A stretch of DNA of 64,000 nt from JBFWWP01 sp050246115 (GTDB taxonomy: Bacteria > Planctomycetota > UBA8108 > UBA1146 > JAJFFE01). Positions 44,361-52,957 of the stretch are shown piece by piece; the stretch's first letter is position 1, and the number at the start of each line of letters is the position of its first letter. The stretch spans positions 186,001-250,000 of the forward strand of contig JBFWWP010000002.1 of NCBI GenBank assembly GCA_050246115.1. Direction: 5' to 3'. A program made the position numbers and the translations under genes. Under the pieces are notes generated by a model. It saw only the letters and a list, made by a program, of their open reading frames with translations. It was not told the DNA's origin and made no database searches.

Positions 44361-45170
44361 TCAGCGCGCGCGAACGTGGCTCACCTCGCCGGCAACCAAG
44401 GTATCGCGGCGTCCGCTCTCGTGCTGCACGACGAGCGCTCCGTGCTCGGTCAGTGCGAGCGCCGTGCCGCGGCAGGGCGTCCCCTTGTCGTCCAGCCACT
44501 GGATCGGCGCGCTCAACGTGCGGACGTGCGGGCTCACGCGTCGCACTGCATCACCCCGGCTGCGTGCGTCGAGGCCGAGCAGTTCCTCGAAGCGCGGGAG
44601 GATAGCGGACAGCGCGGCGCGGGGGGAAGGGCTCGCACCGAATTCGGCGCGCAGTGAGGTGGCGGCGGGCGACGGGGGCTCGGTTTCGGGGAGGCGGGCT
44701 GGGTCGAGGTCCAGGTTGAGGCCAAGCCCGAACACGATCGTACTCACGCCGTCGGTCACGGACTGGGACTCGGCCATCACGCCGCCCCACTTGGCGATCC
44801 GGGTGCTCGCTCGCTGCGATTCGACCATCAAGTCGTTGGGCCACTTGATGAACAGGCGGTTTGGACGGCGGGCCCAGTCGATGGCCCACTCGAGGGCCGC
44901 GGTAGCGAGCAGCAAAGTGTGAAACGGATCGGGTTTGGAAGCATTCACGTTGAGCGAACACCACAACCCTCCGCGGGGACTCACCCAGTGCCGGCCGCGC
45001 CGGCCACGGCCTGCCCGTTGTTCGTCGGCGCGTACGCAGACCGCCGCTTCGGGGGACTGTCGCAGGGCATCACGCAGGGCGTCCTGCGTCGACTCGGTCT
45101 GTCCGAGATGGTGGATTCGCCAGCGGTGCAATCGCACTCTTCCGTTTCCTGTGTTAGCTTGGGCCATCAT
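44361..45170 (-). CDS. birA: Biotin--protein ligase
   Basis: A 269-residue ligase that activates biotin with ATP and attaches it to the carrier Lys of biotin-dependent carboxylases. The biotinyl-AMP loop is GRGRRGRHWVSP, the KWPNDL motif is present (IKWPNDLMVE), and GLGLNLDLD and a C-terminal SH3-like domain (GTPCRGTALALTEHGALVV) complete it. There is no N-terminal winged helix, so it is a monofunctional class I ligase, unlike E. coli BirA. Two ATGs (45170 and 45167) could start it; the first overlaps the ATG of the divergent MerR-like gene. It lies beside the biotin carboxylase genes it serves. Confidence 0.93.
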   Translation of the reverse strand: MMAQANTGNGRVRLHRWRIHHLGQTESTQDALRDALRQSPEAAVCVRADEQRAGRGRRGRHWVSPRGGLWCSLNVNASKPDPFHTLLLATAALEWAIDWARRPNRLFIKWPNDLMVESQRASTRIAKWGGVMAESQSVTDGVSTIVFGLGLNLDLDPARLPETEPPSPAATSLRAEFGASPSPRAALSAILPRFEELLGLDARSRGDAVRRVSPHVRTLSAPIQWLDDKGTPCRGTALALTEHGALVVQHESGRRDTLVAGEVSHVRAR

Positions 45171-45435
45171 GAGCGAGTCCCCGCAGAAGCTCTACAAGAC
45201 CGGGGAGGTGCTGGAGAAATCCGGAATCTCTCGACAGGTGCTCTATCGTTACATGCAAATGGACCTCATCGTCGCCGCCGAATTGACGGCGACGGGGCGC
45301 AGTCTGTTTGCCGACTCCGTGTTCAAGCAGATCCGAATGATACAACAGCTCAACGAGCGTTACACCCTGCGCGACATCCGCGAAATCTTCTCCCACCGAA
45401 TCCGGAGTCTCAGCAGCTCGGACGCCGTGACGTGA
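45169..45435 (+). CDS. MerR-family-like DNA-binding protein (88 aa)
   Basis: An 88-residue protein holding only the winged helix-turn-helix of MerR regulators: LYKTGEVLEKSGISRQVLYR, then QMDLIVAAELTATGR as the wing, and a long helix IRMIQQLNERYTLRDIREIF. It has no metal- or drug-binding domain. Its ATG (45169) overlaps the birA ATG on the other strand by two bases, so it could regulate birA as well as itself. No ribosome-binding site precedes it; TGTTAGCTT about 8 bases upstream would fit an extended -10 with a leaderless transcript. The target is inference. Confidence 0.8.
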   Translation: MSESPQKLYKTGEVLEKSGISRQVLYRYMQMDLIVAAELTATGRSLFADSVFKQIRMIQQLNERYTLRDIREIFSHRIRSLSSSDAVT

Positions 45436-45451
45436 ACGTGCAGGCCGCGTC

Positions 45452-46039
45452 ATGAACCCACGAACTGGGGATGCGCTCCTCGTGGTCGACCTCCAAAACG
45501 ACTTCTGCGAGGGCGGTGCGCTCGAGGTCGCTGGCGCCGCGCACATCCTGCCCGTAGTGAACGCCCTCATCGCGGATTTCGAGCGTGCCGGAGCGCCGGT
45601 GATTCTCACCCGCGATTGGCATCCGAGCGACCACTCTTCGTTCGCGAGTCAGGGGGGGCCGTGGCCGGTCCACTGCGTCGCCGGAACCATCGGGGCGGCC
45701 TTTCACCCCGCGCTTCGCGTGCCCGAGAGTGCGTGGGTCGTTTCGAAAGGGGTGGGCCATGAGGGGCCGGGCTATAGCCCGTTCGAGACCCCAGATCTGG
45801 CGGCCCAGCTCCGCGCGATGGAAGTGCGGCGAGTGCTCGTGGTCGGACTGGCGACGGACTACTGCGTCCGGGCAGCCGCCCTCGACGCGGTTCGTGAAGG
45901 GTGGGAAGTGGTGGTCGTGGGCGACGCGGTTCGTGGAGTCGAGGCGCACCCCGGTGACGTGGCGCGGGCATGCGACGAGTTGCGTGCGGCCGGGGTTCGA
46001 TGGTGGACATCGGCCGAGGATGCGGGTGGGTTCCAGTGA
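45452..46039 (+). CDS. pncA: Nicotinamidase (isochorismatase family)
   Basis: A 195-residue amidase that deamidates nicotinamide to nicotinate for NAD recycling. The catalytic triad is visible: Asp in LLVVDLQNDFCEGGAL, Lys in VVSKG, and the nucleophilic Cys in GLATDYCVRAAALDA. The metal site HPSDHSSF follows ILTRDWHP. HCVAGTIGAAF is the family's 'WPxHCxxGTxGA' box. It starts 16 bp after the MerR-like gene and overlaps the following thioesterase gene by four bases (GTGA). Confidence 0.92.
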   Translation: MNPRTGDALLVVDLQNDFCEGGALEVAGAAHILPVVNALIADFERAGAPVILTRDWHPSDHSSFASQGGPWPVHCVAGTIGAAFHPALRVPESAWVVSKGVGHEGPGYSPFETPDLAAQLRAMEVRRVLVVGLATDYCVRAAALDAVREGWEVVVVGDAVRGVEAHPGDVARACDELRAAGVRWWTSAEDAGGFQ

Positions 46040-46545
46040 CCCGATCGACAGACTCCAAGAGCCCCGGATCGTCAGGCGAATCCGCGCCAACGCCGGGTCG
46101 CGGGTCGGTAGGGCCCGGCGACGGCACGGGTGCGATCGGTCGAATCCAGATCCGCGTGCGCTACGCGGATACCGATTGCGGCGGGGTCGTGTACCACGCG
46201 AACTACCTGGCCTTCTTCGAGCAGGGGCGGTCCGAGCTACTCCGCGATCTGGGAGCGAGCTACCGAGCGTTCGAAGAGCAGGAAGCCTCGATTCTCGTCG
46301 TCGTGGACGCGCAGCTGCGGTTCCTGTCGCCGGCTCGCTACGACGATCTGCTCGAGGTCGAAACTCGGGTGACCCAGGTCGGCGGTGCGCGCCTGCAGTT
46401 CGCCTACCGGGTGTTTCGCGCCGGCAGCCCCGAGGTGCTGTGCACTGGCACGACGGAGCTGGGTTGCGTGCGGGCGGACAACGGGCGCGCGCGGCGGTTG
46501 CCGGAGCCCTTTCGGGCCCTGCTCGCGGGCTGCGTCACGCGTTGA
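46036..46545 (+). CDS. Acyl-CoA thioesterase, YbgC/4HBT hotdog family
   Basis: A 169-residue hotdog thioesterase of the kind found with Tol-Pal genes, here with pncA. GTG 46036 overlaps the pncA stop. The family signature RYADTDCGGVVYHANYLAFFEQGR includes the active-site Asp and is intact; an N-terminal leader of about 45 residues is Gly/Ser/Pro-rich and non-conserved, so a start further in cannot be excluded. It is expected to cleave short acyl-CoA thioesters in the cytoplasm. Confidence 0.85.
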   Translation: MTRSTDSKSPGSSGESAPTPGRGSVGPGDGTGAIGRIQIRVRYADTDCGGVVYHANYLAFFEQGRSELLRDLGASYRAFEEQEASILVVVDAQLRFLSPARYDDLLEVETRVTQVGGARLQFAYRVFRAGSPEVLCTGTTELGCVRADNGRARRLPEPFRALLAGCVTR

Positions 46546-46745
46546 GCCCGCACGGGGGAGTGGAGGGCGCCGTCGAAGCCCCCCGAGTTCCCCGGGCGCC
46601 AGTGGATCGGCGTGCGCTCGACGCGCAAGCCGTCTCGTCCCCCGAAGAGGTCGCAAACCGTCGGCAGCTGCAATAGGATCTCTTACGTGAGCAGCGGCAG
46701 GCCGCTTTCCCTCGAGTGCCCTGCAGCCGGAGACGGAGGCGTAGG

Positions 46746-47747
46746 ATGCGTGAGCCCGAAGTCAGAGCCAACGGCGTCGTCGGTCCGGGTGCACCGGGGC
46801 GTGAGGTCGGGGACCCGCAGCGCCCGACCAGGACCGACCCGACTGGACCCGATCGGGACGAGGTCCCCGAAGAACGGGCGCGAAGGGCGGCCGAGAAACC
46901 GATGCATCTGGCCATTTTCGATGATCATCTGCGGAGCTTCCCGCTGACGGACGGAACGCTCGTCGTCGGGCGCTCCAAACGCAACCACCTGCGGTTGCAC
47001 GATCACCTCCTCAGCCGCAAGCACTGCTCGCTCACGCTACACAACGGCCGCCTCACGCTGGTCGATTTGAATTCCTCCAATGGCACGTTCGTAAACGGCG
47101 AACGCGTCGCGACCCGGGAACTCGCGGTCGACGACTTGATCGAGCTCGGCAAGACCATCATGGTGGTGTTCGACGGGAGTTCGTGGCGGCGAGGCGAGGG
47201 ACTGCTGAACCTGCGGAACCCGATGAAGGCTCAGGAACTGGTGCACCGGCTGCACGACGGCAGCCGCGTGGTCCGAGCATCGCAGCCGCCAGCCGCCGGC
47301 GGACCGCGCAATGGCGTTCGGCCGCGCAAGGGCCTCGACGAACGCGAGCGGGCTTTTCTCCGGTGGCTCGAAGGCGGCGAGTCGCGACTGCTTCCGGACC
47401 TCGTTACCGACTACCTCACGCACAAGCTCGTTTCGCTCCTGGTGCGGAACTCGCTGTCGATTCGCTCGGCTTTTACGACCGTCCTCGAGGAGATGATGCG
47501 CCCCGAGTTCTTTCAGCGCTTCGACGACGTCGCGGCAATGCGCCGGGACATCCGTGCGCTCGTCCATGAGGAGTTGAGTGACCTACGCGACGATCCACCC
47601 GGAGTACAGCTCGCCGGTCAGGACCGAGGCCTGCTCGAGCCCGATCCCCTAGAAGGGGGTAGCCCAACGTCCGGTGTTTCGAGGACCCCGAGTTCGAGTC
47701 CGGCCAGCCCGACAGCCACCCGCAATCCGGAAGAGGACATCGCTTGA
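46746..47747 (+). CDS. FHA-domain protein
   Basis: A 333-residue protein starting at ATG 46746 behind GGAGG. A charged, Pro/Arg-rich leader of about 50 residues is followed by one forkhead-associated domain (about 53-143), a phosphothreonine reader, with VGRSK, LLSRKHC and NSSNGTFVNG; Arg76, Ser90, His93 and Asn112 are the expected ligands. An alternative start is Met53. A helical domain follows (LLPDLVTDYLTHKLVSLLVR...AFTTVLEEMMRPEFF), resembling C-terminal helical domains of secretion-associated FHA proteins. Its stop overlaps the TTG of the next gene, so the two are coupled. No Ser/Thr kinase lies in the window. Confidence 0.85.
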   Translation: MREPEVRANGVVGPGAPGREVGDPQRPTRTDPTGPDRDEVPEERARRAAEKPMHLAIFDDHLRSFPLTDGTLVVGRSKRNHLRLHDHLLSRKHCSLTLHNGRLTLVDLNSSNGTFVNGERVATRELAVDDLIELGKTIMVVFDGSSWRRGEGLLNLRNPMKAQELVHRLHDGSRVVRASQPPAAGGPRNGVRPRKGLDERERAFLRWLEGGESRLLPDLVTDYLTHKLVSLLVRNSLSIRSAFTTVLEEMMRPEFFQRFDDVAAMRRDIRALVHEELSDLRDDPPGVQLAGQDRGLLEPDPLEGGSPTSGVSRTPSSSPASPTATRNPEEDIA

Positions 47748-49075
47748 ACTGGAACTGGGTCAACGAACTTCTGCCGCCTGGAGTCGCACACCGTCGATCG
47801 AGGTGTTGGGGCGTTCGACGCCTCATGACTTGGGCCATGGCGTTGCTGTGGGGACTCGCATTCCCGGTGGGAGGGAACGCGGACACGCCGGCGAAAGGGT
47901 CGGATTGGAAGGCCGCGAAGGAAGCGTTCCTATTGGCGGTGTCCAAGCAGGATGACGCGGCGATCCTGCAAGCGCTCGTACAGGTGGCCCGATTCGACAA
48001 TCTAGAAGTGGCGGAGATTCTGTTGCGCCATGGGTTGCCGAACGAGGACATCACCGTCAACCGTGAGGTGTTCCGAATTCTCACGCAGTTGAAAGATGAG
48101 GTCGCGCGCAAGGTCATGATCGACGCGTGCGCCAAGGAGAAGACCTGGGAGTTGCGCTCGGCAGCGATTCGCGTGGTGGCTTCCTACGGCGGCGACTTCG
48201 TGCTGTCGAAGCTGGAGCCGGCGCTCTCGGACAAGAAGTGGCAGGTGCGCGCGGCCGCGGTCCGCGCCATGGCGCACATGCGGCTCAAGCGTGCCATCCC
48301 CTTGCTCATCGAGCGCTTGAAGGCGGAGCGGGGGCGATTGCTCTGGGACCTGCGTTGGGCGCTCCAGCACCTTACGGGTGAGCGCATGGAGCCAGTGCAC
48401 CAGGAGTGGTTCGTCTGGTGGACGACCAACGAGCCCAGCTTCGTGGTGCCGTCGAAGGCGGAGGTCGAGAAGAAGCTCGGGGCCCGCGATGACGAGCGGA
48501 AGGATCTGCGAACAGCTGTTCAGGAAGGGATCTACGGTCCCATCTATGGTGAACGGATCGCCTTCTTGCTGGATGTCTCCGGAAGCATGAGTGTCGGTGC
48601 CGACAATACCGAGACCCGGATCGAGATCGCCAAACGAGAACTCGTCAAAGTCCTGGAGAATCAGCTTTCCCCCCAGACGTATTTTACTATCATAGTGTTC
48701 TCTGAAGACGTTCTGGCAAACCAGAAGGGGTTGCAGAAGGCGAGCGAGAAGAGCATCGCGAAAGCGGTGGAGTTCGTGGGTCGGCTCAAAGCTGGCGGCG
48801 AAACCAACGCCCACGGCGCGCTCCGCCTCGCCTTCGACGACAAGGAGATCGATACGATCTACTTGCTCTCCGATGGTTCGCCGACGGTCGGGGAGCAGAC
48901 GATACCCGAGATGATCTATCTGCAAGTTGGCGAGTGGAATCGTCACCGCCACGTGATCATCAACTGTATCGGTTTCTTTCCGGGGAACGCCAAGAACGAG
49001 AACAAGCAAGAGGCCCGAGACTTCCTGCGCAAGCTTGCGCTCGAGAACGAGGGCTACTATCGCGAGATCTACTGA
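47744..49075 (+). CDS. Exported HEAT-repeat / von Willebrand A protein
   Basis: A 443-residue protein with a TTG start (47744) overlapping the FHA stop by four bases. A signal peptide lies at about 28-46 (LMTWAMALLWGLAFPVGG). Then come HEAT-like repeats (85-200, for example LRSAAIRVVASYGGDFVLSKL) and a VWA domain (about 270-440) whose metal site is complete: DVSGSMS (Asp277, Ser279, Ser281), GGETNAHGAL (Thr) and LLSDGSPT (Asp). VWA proteins bind partners through a Mg ion. Role unknown; the FHA neighbour suggests a signalling or envelope assembly job. Confidence 0.85.
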   Translation: MNWNWVNELLPPGVAHRRSRCWGVRRLMTWAMALLWGLAFPVGGNADTPAKGSDWKAAKEAFLLAVSKQDDAAILQALVQVARFDNLEVAEILLRHGLPNEDITVNREVFRILTQLKDEVARKVMIDACAKEKTWELRSAAIRVVASYGGDFVLSKLEPALSDKKWQVRAAAVRAMAHMRLKRAIPLLIERLKAERGRLLWDLRWALQHLTGERMEPVHQEWFVWWTTNEPSFVVPSKAEVEKKLGARDDERKDLRTAVQEGIYGPIYGERIAFLLDVSGSMSVGADNTETRIEIAKRELVKVLENQLSPQTYFTIIVFSEDVLANQKGLQKASEKSIAKAVEFVGRLKAGGETNAHGALRLAFDDKEIDTIYLLSDGSPTVGEQTIPEMIYLQVGEWNRHRHVIINCIGFFPGNAKNENKQEARDFLRKLALENEGYYREIY

Positions 49076-49400
49076 GGCTCACGCGAGTTCGAGTTCAGAC
49101 GGGTAGCTGCCGCAGGCTGTGCCCCCGTTCGAGAACGGAACGATCGCGAGCTGAGAGTCGTGGAGACCGAAGCCAGGGAGTTCCGGTTCGAACCGGGACA
49201 CGCCAACCCAGGAATTCGGGCTCGTCGGGGGGGACAGGTACGAGGGGAAGGCGAAGAGCTCGGGGCTCTCCGTAGGCGGACCGGCATACGTGCCGGTTGG
49301 GCTTACGGGGTGGTCCGTGAGGGTCGGGGACAGGAGTTCCCCGAACGGCCGGGGAAGCGTTCTGAAATCGCACCCCGTTGCCCACGGAACCGAAGGCACC
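49076..49400. other. 325-bp gap before the REC/GGDEF-like gene
   Basis: No gene on either strand that I can support. Long minus-strand frames across 49079-50876 are shadows of the plus-strand gene. Confidence 0.4.
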
Positions 49401-50906
49401 ATGCCTGAGTCGCTTCCGCCGCAGGAAGACAACGAGAACGAGAGCATGGACTCCAACCCGCCGGAATCCATGCCCTCCGGCTCCATCGGTGCCGGAGGTG
49501 CAGCCGAAATTCTGTCCCGAGAGGAGCTTCGAGAGCTCTTCTCGCCGGTCTCCGTTGGACCGACGGACACCGGTTCGCAGCCAGTCCTCATCTTGGCGGA
49601 CACTCCCGAAGACGCCGAGACCCTCTCCTCTTCCCTGCGGGAGCTTGGAATCCAGCCCGTGCTGGCTTTCAGCCGCTTCATGGCCCTCGACCTGTTCCGC
49701 GAGCGCAGCTTCCAAGCCGTGGTCTCGACACCGGACGCGTGGGGAAGCGATTCCGCGAGTTTCCTGGAGCGCTTCCGGGCCGTCGACCCAGACATTCGCT
49801 TCTGCTTCGTCTGTCGGCGGGGCCAGGCGCCACCGCTTCCGGGCGCCGACGTGCTCGAGCGCCCGCTCGGGACGGATTCGATTTCCCGGCTGCGTTCGAT
49901 CTTGTCCTTGCCGCCGGGCACCCCGCGAGCCTGGCCGCGCGTCGGCGTGACTGGCCTGCCGATCCCTGGGGCAATCTCGGCGGAGTCCTCGGCTCCGCAC
50001 GGTTCGGGGAGCCAACCCCTGTCGCCCCGGAGCGCCGGCGAACCGCTCCAGCACGCGCCGCCCAACGGCCTTCTGGGGGTTCACGAACTCCTCGCGGCCG
50101 CACTCCGTGGTGAGTCGATGACCGACGGGTTGCGGTCCTGGGCGCTGCGCGACCCCGGTGTGCTGGGCTTGGTTTCCGTTCGTGCGGGGGAGGCGACGGG
50201 CGAGTTGCATTGCGTGTACTGGGCGCGCGAACCGCAACTGCGGTCGCAGCTGATCCAACACAGCGCGGCGCTTCTCACGGCCGTCGAGACCGAGACGGTC
50301 CGAAGTGTGATCTCTCTCGAGGGCTTCTACGTGTTTCCGGGGGCAAGCGGGAGCGGCGGTACCGGAGCCGCCGCAAGCGACGGTTGGACGGCGCTCTGGC
50401 ACCGGAGCAGCTTGGGTGGATTGGCAAGTGACCTCGGGCCCCTGCTGCCGCTCCTGCGGCAGGTCGGAGACCGGTCGCCGTCGGCAGCTGCGGCCGAGTC
50501 GCCGGGCGAGCGTTTCGCGCGCCTCGTATGGACGCGAATGAAGGCCTGCGAGCGGCGGGATTCGCGGCTCCTGCTCGTGGTGGGGGAGTCGCAGGCGAAC
50601 GACGTGACCCCGGATGTGCTTCAGGCCGCATTGGCGGCGACGCTTCGCGGTGCGGACTGGATCGAGTGCGTCGGCGACCGAGTCTACGGAGCTCTCGAGC
50701 TGCACTCGGCCGGAGTTCGCGCGGCGCTCGAGACCCGACTCGCCGGCGTCGCGGCGCGCTATCGCATGCGGGTCGTTGGCCTGCCGTGGGCTCCGGGCGA
50801 CGGATCCGTCACCCCGGGGGCCGCGGCGGACTGCCTGCGTCGCCTGGAGCAAAGTCTTGCCAGTCGCCAGGGTCACGAGTTCGGCGTGTGGCTCGACGCC
50901 GATTGA
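49401..50906 (+). CDS. Receiver-like protein with degenerate GGDEF domain
   Basis: A 501-residue protein from ATG 49401. After an acidic, Ser/Pro-rich leader (about 60 residues) comes a CheY-like fold (about 65-150: PVLILADTPEDAETLSSSLR, then FQAVVSTPDAWGSDS). The position that would carry the phosphoryl Asp reads Ser-Thr-Pro, so phosphorylation is doubtful. A middle region precedes a C-terminal domain (about 370-501) with the layout of GGDEF cyclases (ERRDSRLLLVV, LRGADWIECVGDRVYGALEL), where the GGDEF loop is replaced by VGDRV. It is therefore predicted to be inactive, perhaps a scaffold or nucleotide sensor. Confidence 0.7.
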   Translation: MPESLPPQEDNENESMDSNPPESMPSGSIGAGGAAEILSREELRELFSPVSVGPTDTGSQPVLILADTPEDAETLSSSLRELGIQPVLAFSRFMALDLFRERSFQAVVSTPDAWGSDSASFLERFRAVDPDIRFCFVCRRGQAPPLPGADVLERPLGTDSISRLRSILSLPPGTPRAWPRVGVTGLPIPGAISAESSAPHGSGSQPLSPRSAGEPLQHAPPNGLLGVHELLAAALRGESMTDGLRSWALRDPGVLGLVSVRAGEATGELHCVYWAREPQLRSQLIQHSAALLTAVETETVRSVISLEGFYVFPGASGSGGTGAAASDGWTALWHRSSLGGLASDLGPLLPLLRQVGDRSPSAAAAESPGERFARLVWTRMKACERRDSRLLLVVGESQANDVTPDVLQAALAATLRGADWIECVGDRVYGALELHSAGVRAALETRLAGVAARYRMRVVGLPWAPGDGSVTPGAAADCLRRLEQSLASRQGHEFGVWLDAD

Positions 50907-51141
50907 CTCCTCGGGGTTTCGTGCGCCCCCCGCGCAATCGTGCCTGATCCCCGGGGTTCTCCGGGTGGGTTTTGCGCCTTACGTTTCCGCACCTCGAGCC
51001 TCCCGCGCGCCCGCGCGCTCGGCGCCAGCCCTCGGCGCGCCCTAGGGCTTGGTTCCGGCATCGTATACTTCTCTCGACCCAGCGATCCGGTTCTTGCCAA
51101 CGCGGGTCCTCCACAACCGATGTGTCGACAGGAGTCTATCG

Positions 51142-52638
51142 ATGTTCCGGTCCTCTTGGTGTGCGCTCCCTGGCGCCCTGTCGCTGTCGATTCTGCTTCT
51201 GGTCGGTCCCGGCTGTGGATCGTTCGAGAATCGAGAGGCGGCTGGCCCCACCCCCGAGCAGCAGAAGATCGAGAACCTGACCCAGTCGGTGGAACTGCTC
51301 CGCGACACGCTGCGGATCACGGCCGAGGAACGAGACGGATTCAAGCAGAGCTATCAGGGGTCGACGACTGAACTCCGAGCCCGCGCGGCGGACACCGAGT
51401 ACCTCGAGGCGCGAGTTCGGGTGCACCGAGCCGAACTGCAGGAGCTGACGAAACAGCTCGGCGAACGGGATCAGCGGGTGCGCACTCTCGACGGGGAACT
51501 CGCGGCAAGTCGCGTCCTGATCACCGCGGAGAAGACCGAATCGGAACGTCTCCGAGCGCTGAACGATCGGCTCTCGGCGGAATGCTCTCGTCTCGAGGTC
51601 ATCGTCGCGACCGAAGCGACGGCGCGCGAAGCGCTCACCGCGCAAGTGGCCGAAGCCGAAGCGCGGGCGAAGAACGGCCAGCGTGCGGTGTCCGAGCAAG
51701 TCGCGGAACTTCAGAAGACTCTCGACCTCAGTCGCCAGGAAACGCACGAGCTCAAAGCGCAGGTGGCGCAGCTGAAGGCTGACTTGGTCGCCGCCGAAAG
51801 CCAGCTGCGAGCCGCTGTCGCGCCGGGCCGGGTTCGCGCTGCGAACGACAACGTCGCCGTCGTCGCGCCCGCAGTGGCGCCCACGACGGCTCCACCTCTG
51901 CCGACGACGCCGGCTGCAACCGCCGTCGGATCGGTACCGGTGATCGCGGACACGCCCCCCTCGCCGAAGTCTCAGGCGACGTCCGCGAAGGCTTTCCTCG
52001 TCGCGTGGGCTACCCGCTCCTGGAGCGACGTCCGGGCCGGACGATGGAACGAGTCCAGTATCCTCTTCGCCGGGGTGGCGGCAGGAGCGGGCGTCTTCGT
52101 CCTCCTCTTCGGGTGGCTGCTCGTCCGAGGACGTCGGGCTCGCAAACCGGCCCGCGATGCCCTCCGCAGGGTCGAGCAAGAGCCGTCGATGGTGCGGGCC
52201 CCCGTGGCTGCCCCGGGGATGCGGACTCAGCCGGCGCTGCAGGTGACCGCCGCCCCAGCCATGGCCGGCGCTCATCGAGGGTACAATGCCTACATGGCTG
52301 CAGAGCCGACCATCGAAATGCCGTCGGTGGTGCCGCCGGCTCCGGCGTTTCTGCCACCTGAGGCACCGACGCAGCAGTTTCGGTTTCCCAATCCGGATGC
52401 GTCTGCACCCACCAGCGAACTCTCGGACGCCGACTTCGATCCGTGCGTCACCCAACGAATCGACGTTGCGCTCGACGAGGCGGAGATCGAGTCGGCGAGT
52501 CAACGAGGGCGCCGCGCCCTCGGGGCGACTCGCGGGGCTCCGCCGACGAGTGGAGGGGTGAACGAGGAAGCGCTGCTCGCAGACCTCAAGTCCGTGATCA
52601 GCGAGAAGTTCACGGAGCTCAAGCACAAGAAGAAGTAG
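51142..52638 (+). CDS. Coiled-coil membrane protein with lipobox-like signal
   Basis: A 498-residue protein from ATG 51142, with AGGAG 8 nt upstream. The N-terminus (LSLSILLLVGPGCGSF) ends in a Gly-Cys that could be lipidated. A long coiled coil follows (about 35-225: RAELQELTKQLGERDQ, QVAELQKTLDLSRQE). After an Ala/Pro/Thr-rich linker there is one membrane helix (about 305-330, VFVLLFGWLLV). A C-terminal Pro-rich part and a charged tail (LKHKKK) close it. The topology suggests a periplasmic coiled coil with a cytoplasmic tail, but then a lipid anchor and a membrane helix would coexist. Function unknown. Confidence 0.72.
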   Translation: MFRSSWCALPGALSLSILLLVGPGCGSFENREAAGPTPEQQKIENLTQSVELLRDTLRITAEERDGFKQSYQGSTTELRARAADTEYLEARVRVHRAELQELTKQLGERDQRVRTLDGELAASRVLITAEKTESERLRALNDRLSAECSRLEVIVATEATAREALTAQVAEAEARAKNGQRAVSEQVAELQKTLDLSRQETHELKAQVAQLKADLVAAESQLRAAVAPGRVRAANDNVAVVAPAVAPTTAPPLPTTPAATAVGSVPVIADTPPSPKSQATSAKAFLVAWATRSWSDVRAGRWNESSILFAGVAAGAGVFVLLFGWLLVRGRRARKPARDALRRVEQEPSMVRAPVAAPGMRTQPALQVTAAPAMAGAHRGYNAYMAAEPTIEMPSVVPPAPAFLPPEAPTQQFRFPNPDASAPTSELSDADFDPCVTQRIDVALDEAEIESASQRGRRALGATRGAPPTSGGVNEEALLADLKSVISEKFTELKHKKK

Positions 52639-52957
52639 CCCCCGAGCACGCCCGACGGGCACGGCCACGCTTCTCGCACGCCCTAGCCCCGAGAACCCAG
52701 ACGTGGCCGCCCCTGGTCTCCGGGCCTGGGGGCTCTCGCTGGAGTTTCGAAACGTCGCCCGGGCTCGCGAAGGGGCCCCGGGCAGGTCACCCCCAAAACG
52801 CTCGCACGCTCGCACGCTCGCAACATGACGGGCTCGCTGGAAGCACTCGTGAACGCGTCTCGTTCCGGACCGATCCCTTTCGGGTTGGCTTCTCGGGAAC
52901 GAGAGCGCACAATTCCTCGCTTCGCGACGCAACCCGCGGAGAGAGGCGAGCAGCAGC
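52639..52957. other. 319-bp gap before mutS2
   Basis: No gene seen. A short run of three 8-bp units (acgctcgc) lies near 52798-52822. Confidence 0.4.

Noticed and set aside
49095..50876. A 593-codon minus-strand frame
   Set aside because: Antisense of the REC/GGDEF-like gene; no recognisable domain.
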